Below are positions 1-12,822 of a stretch of 64,000 nucleotides of DNA, in pieces (the stretch's first letter is position 1; each line of letters opens with the position of its first letter). The stretch is from the NCBI GenBank assembly GCA_002286715.1, contig NSJX01000018.1:269763-333762 (forward strand), written 5' to 3'. The position numbers and the translations under genes were made by a program. The DNA comes from Dentipellis sp. KUC8613. Its lineage: Eukaryota > Basidiomycota > Agaricomycetes > Russulales > Hericiaceae. The notes beneath the pieces are model-generated. The model saw nothing but the letters and a program-made list of their open reading frames with translations. It did not search any database and was not told the origin of the DNA.

Positions 1-80
1 GACGGGAGGGGTGCAGCTGTCGCTGAGAACAGCGAGAGCGAGAGTGCGAGAACGGTGGTGAAGAATGTCGTGGCCTTCAT
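1..80 (-). CDS. Partial secreted protein gene, 5' end only (cut by window edge)
   Basis: The reverse strand from 80 reads ATG and 26 codons of a signal peptide (MKATTFFTTVLALSLSLFSA and onward) that are identical to the start of the complete gene at 3654-4576. The rest lies outside the window. The first base of the window corresponds to 4497, and the two sequences stay nearly identical through the promoter as far as about 220, then with scattered differences to about 370. This is a tandem paralogue of the downstream gene and would encode a secreted protein of unknown function. Confidence 0.75.
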   Translation of the reverse strand, partial: MKATTFFTTVLALSLSLFSATAAPLP

Positions 81-370
81 TGTGAAGTATGGGGTTGGTG
101 GTGAGATTGGAAAGGGAAAAATAGGTAAGGATGGAAGTGTAAAGGGGAGACCAGCTCTGAGGAATACCAGACGAAGACTTGAAGTATTTATACGATTTCT
201 TGGACGAGGCCAAGTAACCATCTGCTAAGGCGCCATGGCCGACGTGACCACGCGTGGCTGTTTTTTTTTTCTTGTCAGCATTCCACCCGAAAGGTTGTGA
301 AATGTCGTGCCGACAAGCTGGACCTTACGAACCGGTCATCCAGTTTGTCGGGTCAGAAGATCGCAGTATG
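1..370. repeat. Segmental duplication, copy A (matches about 4497-4890)
   Basis: Signal-peptide codons, 5' leader and upstream region are shared with 4497-4890. Near identity runs to about 220. Beyond that there are substitutions and small indels, such as a T-run near 258, but blocks such as 'cttacgaaccgg' and 'catccag' remain. The copies are in the same orientation, which points to tandem duplication. Confidence 0.85.
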
Positions 371-3300
371 CCCAGTACATCTGGAGCACGATCGGCGAGG
401 GCGGAAGATCCGGAGTTGAGAGTGACATTGACATTTATAGCATCGGATATTTGTTCTCTGTACACGACTTCCTGCATGTACTTACTCTGGACTACATCGA
501 AAATCTGTGAACCCGGAGTGAGTGTAGCTATCTGTGAAGTCGAAACTATCTTAACATGAGTGAAAGGAAATAGACGATGCCGTGCGTACTGGATGTAAAG
601 GCAAGCTGACGGCCATGACTGCGGGCCCTATTGATCAGCGTATGGACCCTTTTCGCGAAGGGGACGCACGGGACAGAGCTAGGTACCAGCTTGTATCCCC
701 ACATGCTGCGGATGACTAAATTCCCGCGGTATGATAATCCACGACCGCAAAGGCAATTAAGCAGATGCAAGCATACGTCAATATGATGAACGCACTGCAA
801 TTATTCTCGTGGAGTCGTTCAAGGGAACAATCCTGCGAACCTGGTCCTAGGCAGCATGGTCCAGCCAAATGTTGCAGAACGCGCGTCTTCTGGGTAGATA
901 TGGTTTCGGAGGAGATAATGGTTGCAGGCCAGCGACATCGAGGCAGACAACCTGCGAAAAACATCGATCGCAACGGTTCTCGTAATTTTCTCCCAGCGCC
1001 GGTCTTACTCGGATCTGTCAAATCGGATCAAGGTGCCGCTAAGCGTTGAGTCTCAGCGCATGTCGGCGCCGTATACTTCCGAACCTGTACGACACTTTTG
1101 AGCACAACTCTGCCCGCCGTGGTATATAACCTCGGGGAGGGGTCGGAAAATAAGGTGGTGTCGGTAATTTGTACACGTTTTGGCATACGTCAAAATGGAT
1201 GTAGGGAGTGCGGCTTGGAAAGACGATCCCAGAGGTTCCACTTCCTACATATATGGCGGCGTCGATGCGATGGTCCAAAGCTAGTGTCGACTGACCATCT
1301 GCGCCCTTGGAACGTCGCGACGTCTCCCGTCGACTTCTCGCCTCCCGGACAGCCTGATGTGATGGGGCTCCAAGAATGCTATCTTGATGAACGAGTGCGT
1401 CAAGGTCATCTGCACGTCTTTCAGTTCGTATGGCACTGTTGACCGTCAAGAATCCAGAGTCATCTTGAGTAGAGGGAAGAAAGATGGCGCGATCGACAGG
1501 ATATAGCGCATCGGCATCAGAAAGAAGCCACGCATTGCGGGTAGAGTAACGGAAACTCCGTCTGCGATCTGATGCGCCGTGAGGCGAAGCAGAAATTCGG
1601 GGCCAGGCGAGAATCATGACCCAATACTTGATGCGAAAGACAGTGGCGAAGAAGAAGAAGTCGTAACGCCAGAAGGTCCTCGCGCCGCCCACACTCGAGC
1701 CGTGCAGGGCCTATGTCGAGGTGCCATGATGTGCAGGGACCTGCTCCCGTCGGAGCATTGTCCAGTAAGCACTAGCCACAGAGTATAAGGTTTGCTGAAT
1801 TTCAATTTGAACGGCATTTTTCTGGCGCATTTGTACTCGCTCTTCACAGCGTCACGCTGTAAAATCGTAGCGGTGCCATCCAGTCCACAAATGTGCGCGC
1901 CTCGCTTGAGAATGAGGGTGTGCCGCATGCGACGCGGACTACATTGTGATGCTCAATGTTCTCGAGCCCTGGCTCCGCTTGAAGAAAGCAACTAGGCCAC
2001 GGCGTTGTTACTGCACTCTGTCTTGTTGATGTACAGACAGGTGTCGCATGGGAAGAACGATACCACAATCTTGTGAGAGACAGCTCGATGTCGGTGGTGC
2101 AAGCGTTGAACGGTGGAAAGCCCGAGTGAAAGTGACGTTCGAAGTCTGGAGAGAAGTGTAGCGAAAGTTGACTTAGCTACAGCGCGTGCGCGCGTGGAAG
2201 GTTGTCGAGATAGATGGGATGTCTCAATTCGACGAGCAGCACCAGCTCATCTGCCTTGACGAGTATGGTCGCCTGCGGGAAACCAGGTTTATCACATCTA
2301 GCTGGCATGCGATGCGTCACAATATTAATACGAGAGGACAGCCCGAGATACCATGAGCGGTCGCGAGAAAGAAGTACAGCCAGCCGATTGCACAAGGCCC
2401 AGAGAAGACGGAGGTGTTCTATACAGTGCGTGATAGGAACGGCTCGCTGGAGCGCACAGGGCTGGCCGGGCTGATCATCAATGTAAATGTATGGAGTCGG
2501 AAGCCCTTTGCGCTGGTTGAATATCAATACTGGGTGCACAGGTGAGGCGCGACGGCAGAGAACTCACCTAGCGGTTTGTTGGAGGATGTCCGGAAAAGCA
2601 CAGGGACGTGCCGCCTCGTGGCGTTCGTCATACACAAACCCACGTCGCAGAGGGGCGTCAGGCTCCCCCCATCCAGCATCTCTGTCGACTGACACGAGAG
2701 CATACTGCAGATGAGTGTCAGACATTCTCTCCAGTGGTACTGCAGTAAGAGACCGCAGACGTACCGCAGAAGATGTGATTGTCAGTCCTGTCAATCGTGC
2801 CGCCGAAACTAGCCCGATGTCTTTGCAAAGCTGCCCCATTGAGGCGCTTAACGAGCCACAGGTGCAGCGTCGCACCGAAGCCGGTGGTAAGCGATGAGGC
2901 GCCAGTCCGGGTCTGCACCAGATTGACGCAGAGATTATCGAGTGAGAAACGGCGCGATTGACGTTGAGAGGTCATTGAAGCGGGAACTGCTTGGGAATCC
3001 GGGACTATGCGCGATGTTGCACGAGTGGGCATTGCTGGAGGATTTCGGACCACGGCCGATGATGAGACAACATTCCCACCGTCCAACGTGCTACACCAGG
3101 CTTTCGCATAAGAATGATCAGGAACTTTGTAGCAATAGGGCCGTGATGCGGAGACAAAACATCACGCACCTGTGCAAGCGCCGATATTTGTATGGTGAGT
3201 CGAAAGCCAATGAGCAAACTATGTTAATGATAGGGATGCTGAGAAATACCCGTGCTTTCGAATAGCTAGATACGTTGCAAAAGAAATAGGTGGCAGGTGG

Positions 3301-3653
3301 AGTGCTGGAACAAGCCGGGCTGAACATGCAAACGAACTGGTTGCATCCACAATAGGAAGGCCACCTGCTAAATTAGGAAGGTAAGTACAGACCTAGTCCC
3401 CGTCGTTGCGATAAAGAACTGTCCTCAAAATCTCAATATTTCACATAACGCGAGACGGCGGGCAGAGGCCGCGGCACTGAGACACTTCTATCTGTGCCAG
3501 CCGGCCCTTCTTATAGTCAAGCTCCTGCGTCCCCGGGCCACTAAGGAGAAGGTCACAATATCTTCAAAGTTCACGCGAGAAGATAATCGTCACCAAAACC
3601 CATATCCATTAATGATATCCAAAATATTCTAATCGTAAAACCGTAACACGTGT
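81..3653. other. Gene-poor interval of 3.6 kb with degraded coding traces
   Basis: No intact gene could be assembled here on either strand. Open frames, for example 1039-1692 on the minus strand, have no recognisable motif, no sensible splice context and biased composition. The one coding-like stretch is listed separately at 2183-2541. The first 290 bases after position 80 are the duplicated promoter. Confidence 0.6.
2183..2541 (+). pseudogene. Protein-like exon with an in-frame stop, unknown family
   Basis: After a possible acceptor (ctacag, ending 2182) one frame runs for about 119 codons to a good donor (AG|GTGAGG at 2542). It has balanced composition and segments such as QHQLICLDEYGRLRETRF and GLAGLIINVNVWSRKPFA, but a TGA interrupts it at 2354-2356. 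The context CCA-TGA-GCG would be explained by a CGA to TGA change. Flanking exons could not be joined convincingly, although 2042-2160 has a similar look (segment ERWKARVKVTFEVW). I read it as a remnant of a decayed spliced gene. No family was recognised. Confidence 0.35.
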
Positions 3654-4576
3654 CTACTGGATAGTGCACCCCGGGCAGAAGCGAGGCTTCGGGGCAGTGG
3701 GGGACACGGTGACCGGCGTCACACTCTTGACCTTCAGCGTGGCCATGCCGGCAGTGGTGGCGAAAGCGAGCTGGTGGAGCATCTGACCGTTGTCATCGAG
3801 CGAGGGGATGAAGGAGCCAGCGGCTAAAATAATATCAAGCATCAGTTTAAGGCCGTTCCATTCAGATGATAAGCGAACGTACATTTGACAGAGATGGGAC
3901 CTTCGACGATGTCGAAGCCCTGTTGAGCCCGCTTGGCGTAGTTGTTCGTAACGAACTATCAAAAAAATGCGTCAGTTTGATATTTAGGAGAGCATAAAAT
4001 GACGGCGACATACCGTGACCCAATCAGGCGTGCCAGATGCAAATCTAGCCAAACACGACTAATTCAGAGACCAGCACCAAGAATTAAAAAACGAAGGACC
4101 ACATACGCTTTCCGAGTAGCGGTTCTGCTGACCGTGTACTCGAATTCCACCATCAGATAATGATTAAACTTCGGCGTTGTAAAGCTCTTGCCCCACTTGT
4201 CCGCCTGCGTGATGTCCTGTCATGCCGCCTCGTTAGAAACCTCCCACAAGCGCACACATGAGCCGTCACTCACCGAGAAAGCGTAGATCGCTCCCGTGGA
4301 TGAGAAATCGCCCGCCTCGCCCTTGTGTCCAGTGGGCGAACGCCCCACCGGGTATCGCGCCGCGGCCACCGCTAACTCGTCGTTGGTCACCGCACGGTAC
4401 AGCGTCTGGCTCTTGCCGAGAGACGGCTGCAGCGCCACAGGGGCGCGGGCGACGAGTTCCGCAATGGACGTCGCGTTCAGCGATGCACTGGCATCGGACG
4501 GGAGGGGTGCAGCTGTCGCTGAGAACAGCGAGAGCGAGAGTGCGAGAACGGTGGTGAAGAATGTCGTGGCCTTCAT
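3654..4576 (-). CDS. Small secreted protein of unknown function (228 aa, 5 exons)
   Basis: Exons on the reverse strand: 4576-4274, 4216-4107, 4044-4014, 3955-3883 and 3823-3654. All introns are GT-AG and phase is kept to the TAG stop. The product has a clear signal peptide (hydrophobic core FFTTVLALSLSLFSATAA) followed by an extracellular domain. Recognisable blocks are LYRAVTNDELAVA, GEAGDFSSTGAIYAFS, DKWGKSFTTPKF and FDIVEGPISV, and it ends in two cysteines (RFCPGCTIQ). The arrangement (Leu-Tyr-Arg start, Gly-Asp-Phe-Ser-Ser-Thr-Gly, Trp-Gly) recalls families of secreted basidiomycete proteins without a known role, and I do not assign a function. A second copy begins at the left edge of the window. 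Confidence 0.85.
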
Positions 4577-4890
4577 TGTGAAGTATGGGGTGGGTGGTGA
4601 GATTGGGAAGGTGAAAAGAAGTAAGGATGGAAATGTAGGGGGGAGACCAGCTCTGAGGAATACCAGACGAAGACTTGAAGTATTTATACGATTTCTTGGA
4701 TGAGTACAGCCGGCATAGACAACTTGTCATCGGCCATGGCACCTTGGCCGATGTAACTGCGCGCAGTTGTCTGTCTTGGCCTCGCCGACATTCCCACTGC
4801 ATCCACAAGGTTGTGAAATGTTGTGCCGGCCTGCTGGATCTTACGAACCGGCCATCCAGTGTCTCGGGTCGGAAAATCGAGATATACCCG
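4497..4890. repeat. Segmental duplication, copy B (matches 1-370)
   Basis: This covers the first 26 codons of the gene ending at 4576 and about 310 bases of its upstream region. A long nearly identical stretch is followed by a diverging tail. The signal-peptide codons are unchanged, whereas the distal promoter has diverged. Confidence 0.85.
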
Positions 4891-5998
4891 TATGTGTGAA
4901 ACGGCGATCGGTAGGGGATCTGTATCTGTTGCGGTGTTTCTTCTCTGCATCCGAGATGCGGCGAGTGTTGTATTACGTCTTACTTATGGAAGGCCACAAG
5001 TGAAGTACACGACGCCGACGCCGACGCCGACTGGCCGCGTACAGGATGATTGTCGGGGTAGCGGGTTGTTTGTACGAAGGCAGCGATCGGCCCTTCTCGC
5101 TAGGCTTCACCAGAACCCGTTGTGCAGTTCCTGCTGACATTCCCGTATGCTGTTGATTGGTCAGATCTTCACATTGCACCATCGTGTATGGGTCAAAGAA
5201 CTCGCTGGAATGCATGAGTACTGCGACATGTCTAGTAGAGTCAATCAAGGACATGATGACGCGAACTTGAGGGGGGAAGGGTCTTGAGATGAATAGAGTT
5301 GAAGCAGATACTTTTCGCTGCGAACCGTGCCTTCCGGATCAGCAATGTCAAAGCAGAACTTTTGCTAACAACGGAAAACTTACCGTAATGTTTGCGTAAC
5401 ATCATGCCAACGCCGATCATGCTCGGTCTTGCAAACTCGGACTGCAATGACTCCGATCGAGTATCGGCATGGCATGCATTCGCAACGGCATCGTATGTAT
5501 GGTGCTGTTGTACGCGGACTGCACCAGAAGGAGGTGGTTGCGCGTGTGAGGTGAGATGGTGCGCGTTTCGGAAGATGACGGCAAAGTGGGCTCGGGCACG
5601 AAGCCATGAACACGATCTGTAATATCATTGCGCTACTCACCGTGCCGTGCATCGCAATTGCGTCTCAGCGGTGACAGCTATTTCCGCTGCAGTCGGAACA
5701 CAAGTATGTGATATATAAATGCTGCCAGCGCCGTGTCTGAGGGAAAATAAATTTTGAGAGCAAAAAGAAAACACTTGAGGCGGTCGGCGGCGAGCGGATG
5801 TATCTGGTGGTACCTGTGCAACCTCTGCCCGGGCCGACTAGTGGCCGAGCCTTACGCGAATCTGACCGTACAGGGCTGCGACAAGGATGCAAGGACCTAG
5901 CAAAAGGTCGGTGGGTCTCTTGGGTCAATGGAATGACTCGGCATTACTCACCTCAAGACTACATACCATGACAGATTTCCCAACCTGCCCGTATCGCA
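4577..5998. other. Intergenic, no gene seen
   Basis: The first 310 bases are the upstream region of the secreted-protein gene. A short GACGCC triplicate lies near 5011-5030. The remaining frames are short and without motifs. The interval ends at the stop codon of the F-box gene. Confidence 0.6.
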
Positions 5999-7768
5999 CT
6001 ACGGAACCATCGTGACCATGGTTGCGGAAGGGCAAACACTGGCAAGGTCCTCCACCAGCTCTTCGATACTCTTGCGGGACGAAGGCTTCGTCGGGATCCC
6101 AGAGAAGATCAAGCGTCGCAATGGCGCCCCGAGCATGTTACGGAAACGAATGACTTCATCGAGTGTTTTCCCCACATGCTCCACCTCACCCGGTATCGTA
6201 GGTCGCAAGGCATGCAGAGTCACGTCCTTGAGGTGAGGGAACGTGCAGCGGGTGACACGCTCCGTGTCACGAACGAATATCGGAATGTCACTCGTAAGAT
6301 AAAAGGCATCCGTGCGCATTGCATCGCACACGCGGCGGATCAGGGAGTCGTTGATCGTCAAGGATTGTACCCATTCGAAGTTGGCATTGCCTAGAGCGAA
6401 TGTCTCCCAGAACGCCGCAGCCGATAAGAACGTGATTTGGGGAAGTGGTTCTTCTTGGAACGACAGGGACGTCGCCTCGAGGAGTGGTATTTCCGAGAAG
6501 AAAATCTCCAAATAGTCCTTCACTGGCAACGCGATGTCTATTTTGACTCTCGGAGATCCACACCGGTACATCCTGACGCTGACGGTGCCTCCCAGTACCA
6601 CCTCCACGGAGTCGACGACAGGCGAAATCACCTGGGATGTATCACCAAACATGTGTTGCTTGACAGTGCGAAGAAGAGGCGTGCATTCCGCTTGAAGGAT
6701 TTCATCGCGCGAGTCAAAGCGGGAGTCGCCGATGATACGCATGTCGACATCGGAAGGAAGTTTTAGACGATGTAGCACGGCGGCGCAATCAGAAACTTGG
6801 CCTGCGAGCTCTAGTATCGAAAGGTTACGCAGTGAAATCATGCGAGCAGGGGGTATGTCGCAATTGAATATTTGATGTAAAGGAAGGCAGCGGCGGAGAG
6901 CAAGGCTTCGTAACATAGGCATACGGTCCAGGATGTCGAGTAATTGCTCCATTGATGGGACAAGATCTTCGCGCCTTGCTCGCACTGTCCTCTTCTTTAC
7001 AAAAGTCACGGTCTGGAACCATTCGAATGGGAGCGCTATGGTGAGATAATGGAGATTCTGGAACACGGGTGACGCCCACGGGATTGTACATCCGTCGAAC
7101 GATAAGGACCGGAGGCTCGGTGTCTCTCCGGCGAACAAATTGTCTGGAGTGGAAACAATGAGAGGGAGTGAGCGTTCCTCCTCGTAGACGCCGCACAGGA
7201 TAGCGGTCTCTAGAGCCTGGACAGGTCTGGTGAGGTTCGACAGCAACTCCTCCATTTGATGCAGTTTGGCCAAGACCATTATACTTTTGATGTCGTGAAC
7301 TTGTTGCAAAATGCGAAATGATGTTTTGATGACCTTTTGCATCGTGGTCAAGGTGAGTTGGAGCGGAACAGGCTTCGCCCGCTCGACAACGGCCTCTATC
7401 CAGTGGCTGTCGATGTCCAAAGGTAAGTGAGACCATAAGGAGGGTGTATCTAGCGCCACATATCGCCACTGGCGGCAGACATGTGTAACCACTACCCAGC
7501 GCATCTGTATCCGTCCTCGAGACGGTCCTTGATCGGCTTCGTGAAGAGGTGCGCTAGCGTCACCGACAAACGCTTCGAGTAAAAGCGAAAATATGGAAGA
7601 AAGTATTTCTGGGGGCAGATAAGATATTGGAGCGAGCGTGTTGAGGCGAGAATGGGCGAGCTGAATAGCAGTGACCATTTCTTGAATGTTGTTTTGTAGC
7701 AGCCGTCGCTCGAGCGCGGCTGCAACAGAACCTAAAGGAGGCCTGGTGCCGCTACTTTCTAGCTGCAT
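5999..7768 (-). CDS. F-box protein with C-terminal repeat region (589 aa)
   Basis: A single uninterrupted exon runs from ATG at 7768 to TAG at 5999. Residues about 40-105 hold an F-box-like domain: LAPISYLPPEILSSIFSLL, then a spacer, then VVTHVCRQWRYVALDTPSLW, the usual Agaricomycete form with Cys-x-x-Trp-Arg and the Pro-x-Leu-Trp ending. The remaining 480 residues are rich in leucine-containing strands like the divergent leucine-rich repeats found in this large family. By family it would act as the substrate receptor of an SCF ubiquitin ligase; the substrate cannot be predicted. The domain call is firm, the role is inferred. Confidence 0.88.
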   Translation of the reverse strand: MQLESSGTRPPLGSVAAALERRLLQNNIQEMVTAIQLAHSRLNTLAPISYLPPEILSSIFSLLLEAFVGDASAPLHEADQGPSRGRIQMRWVVVTHVCRQWRYVALDTPSLWSHLPLDIDSHWIEAVVERAKPVPLQLTLTTMQKVIKTSFRILQQVHDIKSIMVLAKLHQMEELLSNLTRPVQALETAILCGVYEEERSLPLIVSTPDNLFAGETPSLRSLSFDGCTIPWASPVFQNLHYLTIALPFEWFQTVTFVKKRTVRARREDLVPSMEQLLDILDRMPMLRSLALRRCLPLHQIFNCDIPPARMISLRNLSILELAGQVSDCAAVLHRLKLPSDVDMRIIGDSRFDSRDEILQAECTPLLRTVKQHMFGDTSQVISPVVDSVEVVLGGTVSVRMYRCGSPRVKIDIALPVKDYLEIFFSEIPLLEATSLSFQEEPLPQITFLSAAAFWETFALGNANFEWVQSLTINDSLIRRVCDAMRTDAFYLTSDIPIFVRDTERVTRCTFPHLKDVTLHALRPTIPGEVEHVGKTLDEVIRFRNMLGAPLRRLIFSGIPTKPSSRKSIEELVEDLASVCPSATMVTMVP

Positions 7769-8809
7769 CCTAAAGCGTTCAGCTGGATCTTGCGTGCTGG
7801 AACTCAGAGCCTGTCAGCATGGGCGGGAGTCATAAGAAATAGTCGGCGTACGGCACCTCAGCGTGCCGTTGTCTTCATCCCAGGATCCGGAAAGGAGTGT
7901 CGCATGCATTATCGTTTGGGTGGCATCAGTTTCAGGGTATGCCGAGTCACTGGGGTTGACGAATGCGCTTTACTCTACGCGCGCGTGTATTGTCGGCAAG
8001 GAGGAAGTGGGTGACTTGCTTTTGAGTTTCCAAAGTTTGGACGAGGAGGTTCGGCTTGACAATTGACCGTGAATCGATCGTGACTGCTAGTGTGCCAGTC
8101 GAATTGTTCGTAAATTGATATTGCCTTACTCATCACTTCCAAATATGGGACGTTTTGAGTTCGAAATGTCCACGCAGTCGGACCAGTCGTGTATCATCAG
8201 ACTCTCTCAATCTCTCAACTACGAAGCGCGTGGCTACAGATTCTGGCTACCAGTACTGTGATACAAATGGAAGGGGTCCAATAAAATCATACAGGCCATT
8301 GCGAAGCCGCGAGGTTTACCGCTAAAGATGACCCATCCATGTATCCCACAACATCTCCGAGGCTTTCTGAAGTATAGCCTGACCTGCGGCTGTTTGGCAG
8401 ATCCAAGTAGCGCTGCACTAAGTTGTATACGTGTCAACGGGTCGAATACCTGCAGGCAAGGAAAAGAATGCACGTTCTGGAAAGGGTTTAGGGCTTACCT
8501 ACGCACTCGGACCTTCACCCTCTTCTTTAGAGTATGGACCGACACAGGATGGTTGGGCACGATTTCTCGCACTGCGCGACAGCAGCGCAGGGCGCCTGCC
8601 GTTATACGCCCCACAACGCCCCGCTGTCGCGTTCACCATAAGGCAGGCGCATGTCTGATCGACCTAGCAGGCCTATTCCAGCAGGCGCTTCCACGCGAAC
8701 GCAGGTATGTATAAAGCCTGTGGGGGACAGATGCGGGCAAGGCACTCCTGTATCATAACGATTGCGACACAAGAACTCACGTCCACCATCCACATTCCCT
8801 CCATTTTTC
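7769..8809. other. Intergenic, divergent promoter region
   Basis: This lies between the starts of the F-box gene (minus) and the Smr gene (plus). A TATA-like stretch (TATAAAG) at 8709-8715 is about 95 nt before the Smr start. No coding signal was seen. Confidence 0.6.
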
Positions 8810-9902
8810 ATGTCATTTACTACTTATTCACGGTCTTCCGGAACCCCATCTTCCAGCGCGGGAACACGTTCCTATTTATCTGCCTCTCTGCCAAACGTTT
8901 TGTTATCGCTCAGCAAGCAGGAGTCTCGAGCATTGTTGACGCTGCTCCAGAACGAGGCTTGCACATCGTCTGATGCCATTGATCTCATCGAAGGCTTCGT
9001 CTATTCTCTCCAGTATCAGAAGCAGACGACAAGGCCTTCGCCACTCACCTATTCCGCGAAGCCCTCTCCGCCTTCATCGCCGCCTCTATTCCAATCCACA
9101 TCTCCGTCGGCGTCACCCTCCTTTTCCCCGTCTTCATCTCAGTCCGCCTCTCCAACACCACAAATCTCGGTCTTCAAGGATCAGAGCATCCATGAGGCGT
9201 CGCCACAACTACTGCGGGAACGCGCGAGGAGCATGCAGAAAGAGGCGCGCGAACTCACGGATCTTGCATCATTGCTGGACGATGCCATGCTGATCCGAGA
9301 GTACACCGCGCAAGCTCTGCTGCTGAGGCAGGAGTCGCGGAGCCTGAACGCTCTGGCCAGCGAGATGCTGTTCGAAAGTGAGTAGAGTGTAGCTTCGCAT
9401 TGACGCTTCGAGTAAGCTGATTCCTGAACTGGGTTCGCGTCTGCAAGTGAATAACATGGTCAGTCGTAAGCTAGACTCGTGCATGTTGTAGAACTGACAG
9501 ACTCGTGCTTGCAGCACCGTAAACCCAACCAAGTGGACCTGCACGGTCTGTACGTCGCAGAGGCAATTGACTTCACTGCGCGATGCGTGGCGGAAGCGCA
9601 AGCGCGAGGGGACGATGAGATAACATTCATCGTCGGTGCGTATTTCGCGCAGTCTGCACCCCTGCACCCCACTAACTGTGCCGCTCGTAAACTTCGCCAG
9701 GTCGAGGCTTGCACTCCTCTGACGGTCGGGCCAAGCTTGCACCTGCAGTCGAAGGAAAACTCAGAAAGTACGTGACGCGTACCTATTCACTCGATCGCTC
9801 TGCATGTTAATTCACGGACCATTCGCGGCGACTAGACTGAAGCTGGAGCCGGCCCAGCATCCCAAGAATGCCGGGTTGCTGGTCGTTCGGCTGAGAGATT
9901 AG
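8810..9902 (+). CDS. DUF1771 and Smr domain protein (277 aa, 5 exons)
   Basis: Exons: 8810-9377, 9448-9458 (an 11-nt microexon), 9515-9635, 9701-9767 and 9836-9902; phase is kept to TAG. After a Ser/Pro-rich N-terminus, residues about 133-190 form a helical DUF1771 segment (LLRERARSMQKEARELTDLA and onward). An Smr domain follows, with the signature DLHG (in QVDLHGLYVAEAI) and the loop GRGLHSSDGRAK, ending in NAGLLVVRL. Smr domains bind or cut nucleic acid; the DUF1771-Smr pair is typical of small fungal and animal proteins thought to act on RNA or in mRNA quality control. The microexon restores the Asn-Asn before the domain that relatives usually carry. The gene is convergent with the J-domain gene. 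Confidence 0.88.
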
Positions 9903-10142
9903 TACGCGTACAATCTCGATGCCTTCCGACGACATCGAAACCACGCAGGAGATGGCGGTGTTCATCTTCGAGGGTTTAGATGTAAACGATCGGTACCTCT
10001 GCCGAGGCCCCAGAGTAGAGCGGGCTACCATGCTGTCTGTGTATATGTGCATCTATGATAACGACCTATCATGTGTTTAGCTATGCTCTATCAATAAAGT
10101 GGGCGAGGAACATCCTGCCTTATGCTACGAAGCCTACTGTCG

Positions 10143-10951
10143 TTATACGCGGGGCAAGTCCGAGCCTGGCGATGGTTCTGATTCCGATGCGGCCAGAAGG
10201 TCTTCATCACGCCTTGAAGCTGAGGCTTTCTGAGCTTCGCTCTTCTCCCGGGACGAGCTGGAGACGGGCGGATGTAGGCTCTGGTTCATAGCTCTCGTCC
10301 GAGCGAAATGTGTCTGTAGTATGAAAACACCCCCCGCCTGCGCAGAGTGCAAACAACGATGACCGAGTGAATGAGAGGCCAGACGCAGCGAGTGCAGACA
10401 TGGACGCACCAGAAATATTGCACCGAATATAATCGAGTCCTTCCACCTATCATCGCGCCCCACACTCAATTTCTCGGCTTTCTGTCTCTGCCTCGCCCGC
10501 CATACCGCATTGCTCAGGTCGTGGAAGTCGTGTCTCCGACTAGACCCCGCTTCATCTGCTACCGCACCGGGTTTGCGTCCGCGAAGAGTATCGTACGCCG
10601 CACTGATGGCATGGAAGCGCGCTTGAGAGACCTCCGGCGGGTATACCCGTGCTACTGGAGAGTCTGGATGGTAGATGCGCACGAGTTCGTAGTCTGCAGC
10701 GCACCAGTCGCGTCAAGGAAGAAAGCATCAAAAAATAAGCATCCAGTGTCAAGACAGCGATACAGACATCGACTCTTCACGTCCTTCTGCGACGCGCTCA
10801 TAGGAAGGTGAAAAATCTGGTGCGGCGTTGGGTTTGCATTGCTCGGATATGGGTACGGGTTGCTGCTGGAAGACGCATGGCGAACAGAGTAGAACGAGTT
10901 CAGCTGCAGACGAGAGCAGCATCTTGCAAAGTTCGCTGCGCGAGGATGCAT
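10143..10951 (-). CDS. Mitochondrial J-domain protein with one membrane span (218 aa)
   Basis: Exons: 10951-10774, 10693-10410 and 10337-10143. The N-terminus (MHPRAANFARCCSRLQLNSF and onward, then RHASSSS) looks like a mitochondrial presequence. A J domain follows: TPHQIFHLPMSASQKDVKNYELVR in outline, then the invariant HPD in IYHPDSPVAR and ARFHAISAAYDTL. A hydrophobic span (SIIFGAIFLAGGVFILQ) lies near residues 147-165, followed by a short charged tail. J proteins stimulate Hsp70 ATPase, so this one probably recruits mitochondrial Hsp70 at a membrane. The first donor is a weak GTCGAT, but only this splice joins the J-domain helices in frame. Confidence 0.82.
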
Positions 10952-12742
<1,791 letters not shown>

Positions 12743-12815
12743 TGCAGAGACTGAGGCTGTTACCGCGGGGTGAAGAACCTGGATGTCCTGCCCCTCCTCG
12801 CCGTTCCACGCCCCC

Positions 12816-12822
12816 TTTTATA
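12816..12822 (-). promoter_or_regulatory. TATA box of the manganese peroxidase gene
   Basis: TATAAAA on the reverse strand, followed by a G run, 74 nt before the start codon. Confidence 0.75.

Noticed and set aside
1039..1692. 217-codon open frame on the minus strand
   Set aside because: No motif, poor composition, and an overlapping plus frame is equally open; no splice context makes it part of a gene.
5010..5035. GACGCC triplicate as a regulatory element
   Set aside because: Only three units and unrelated to the GACGCGTC elements; simple low-complexity sequence.
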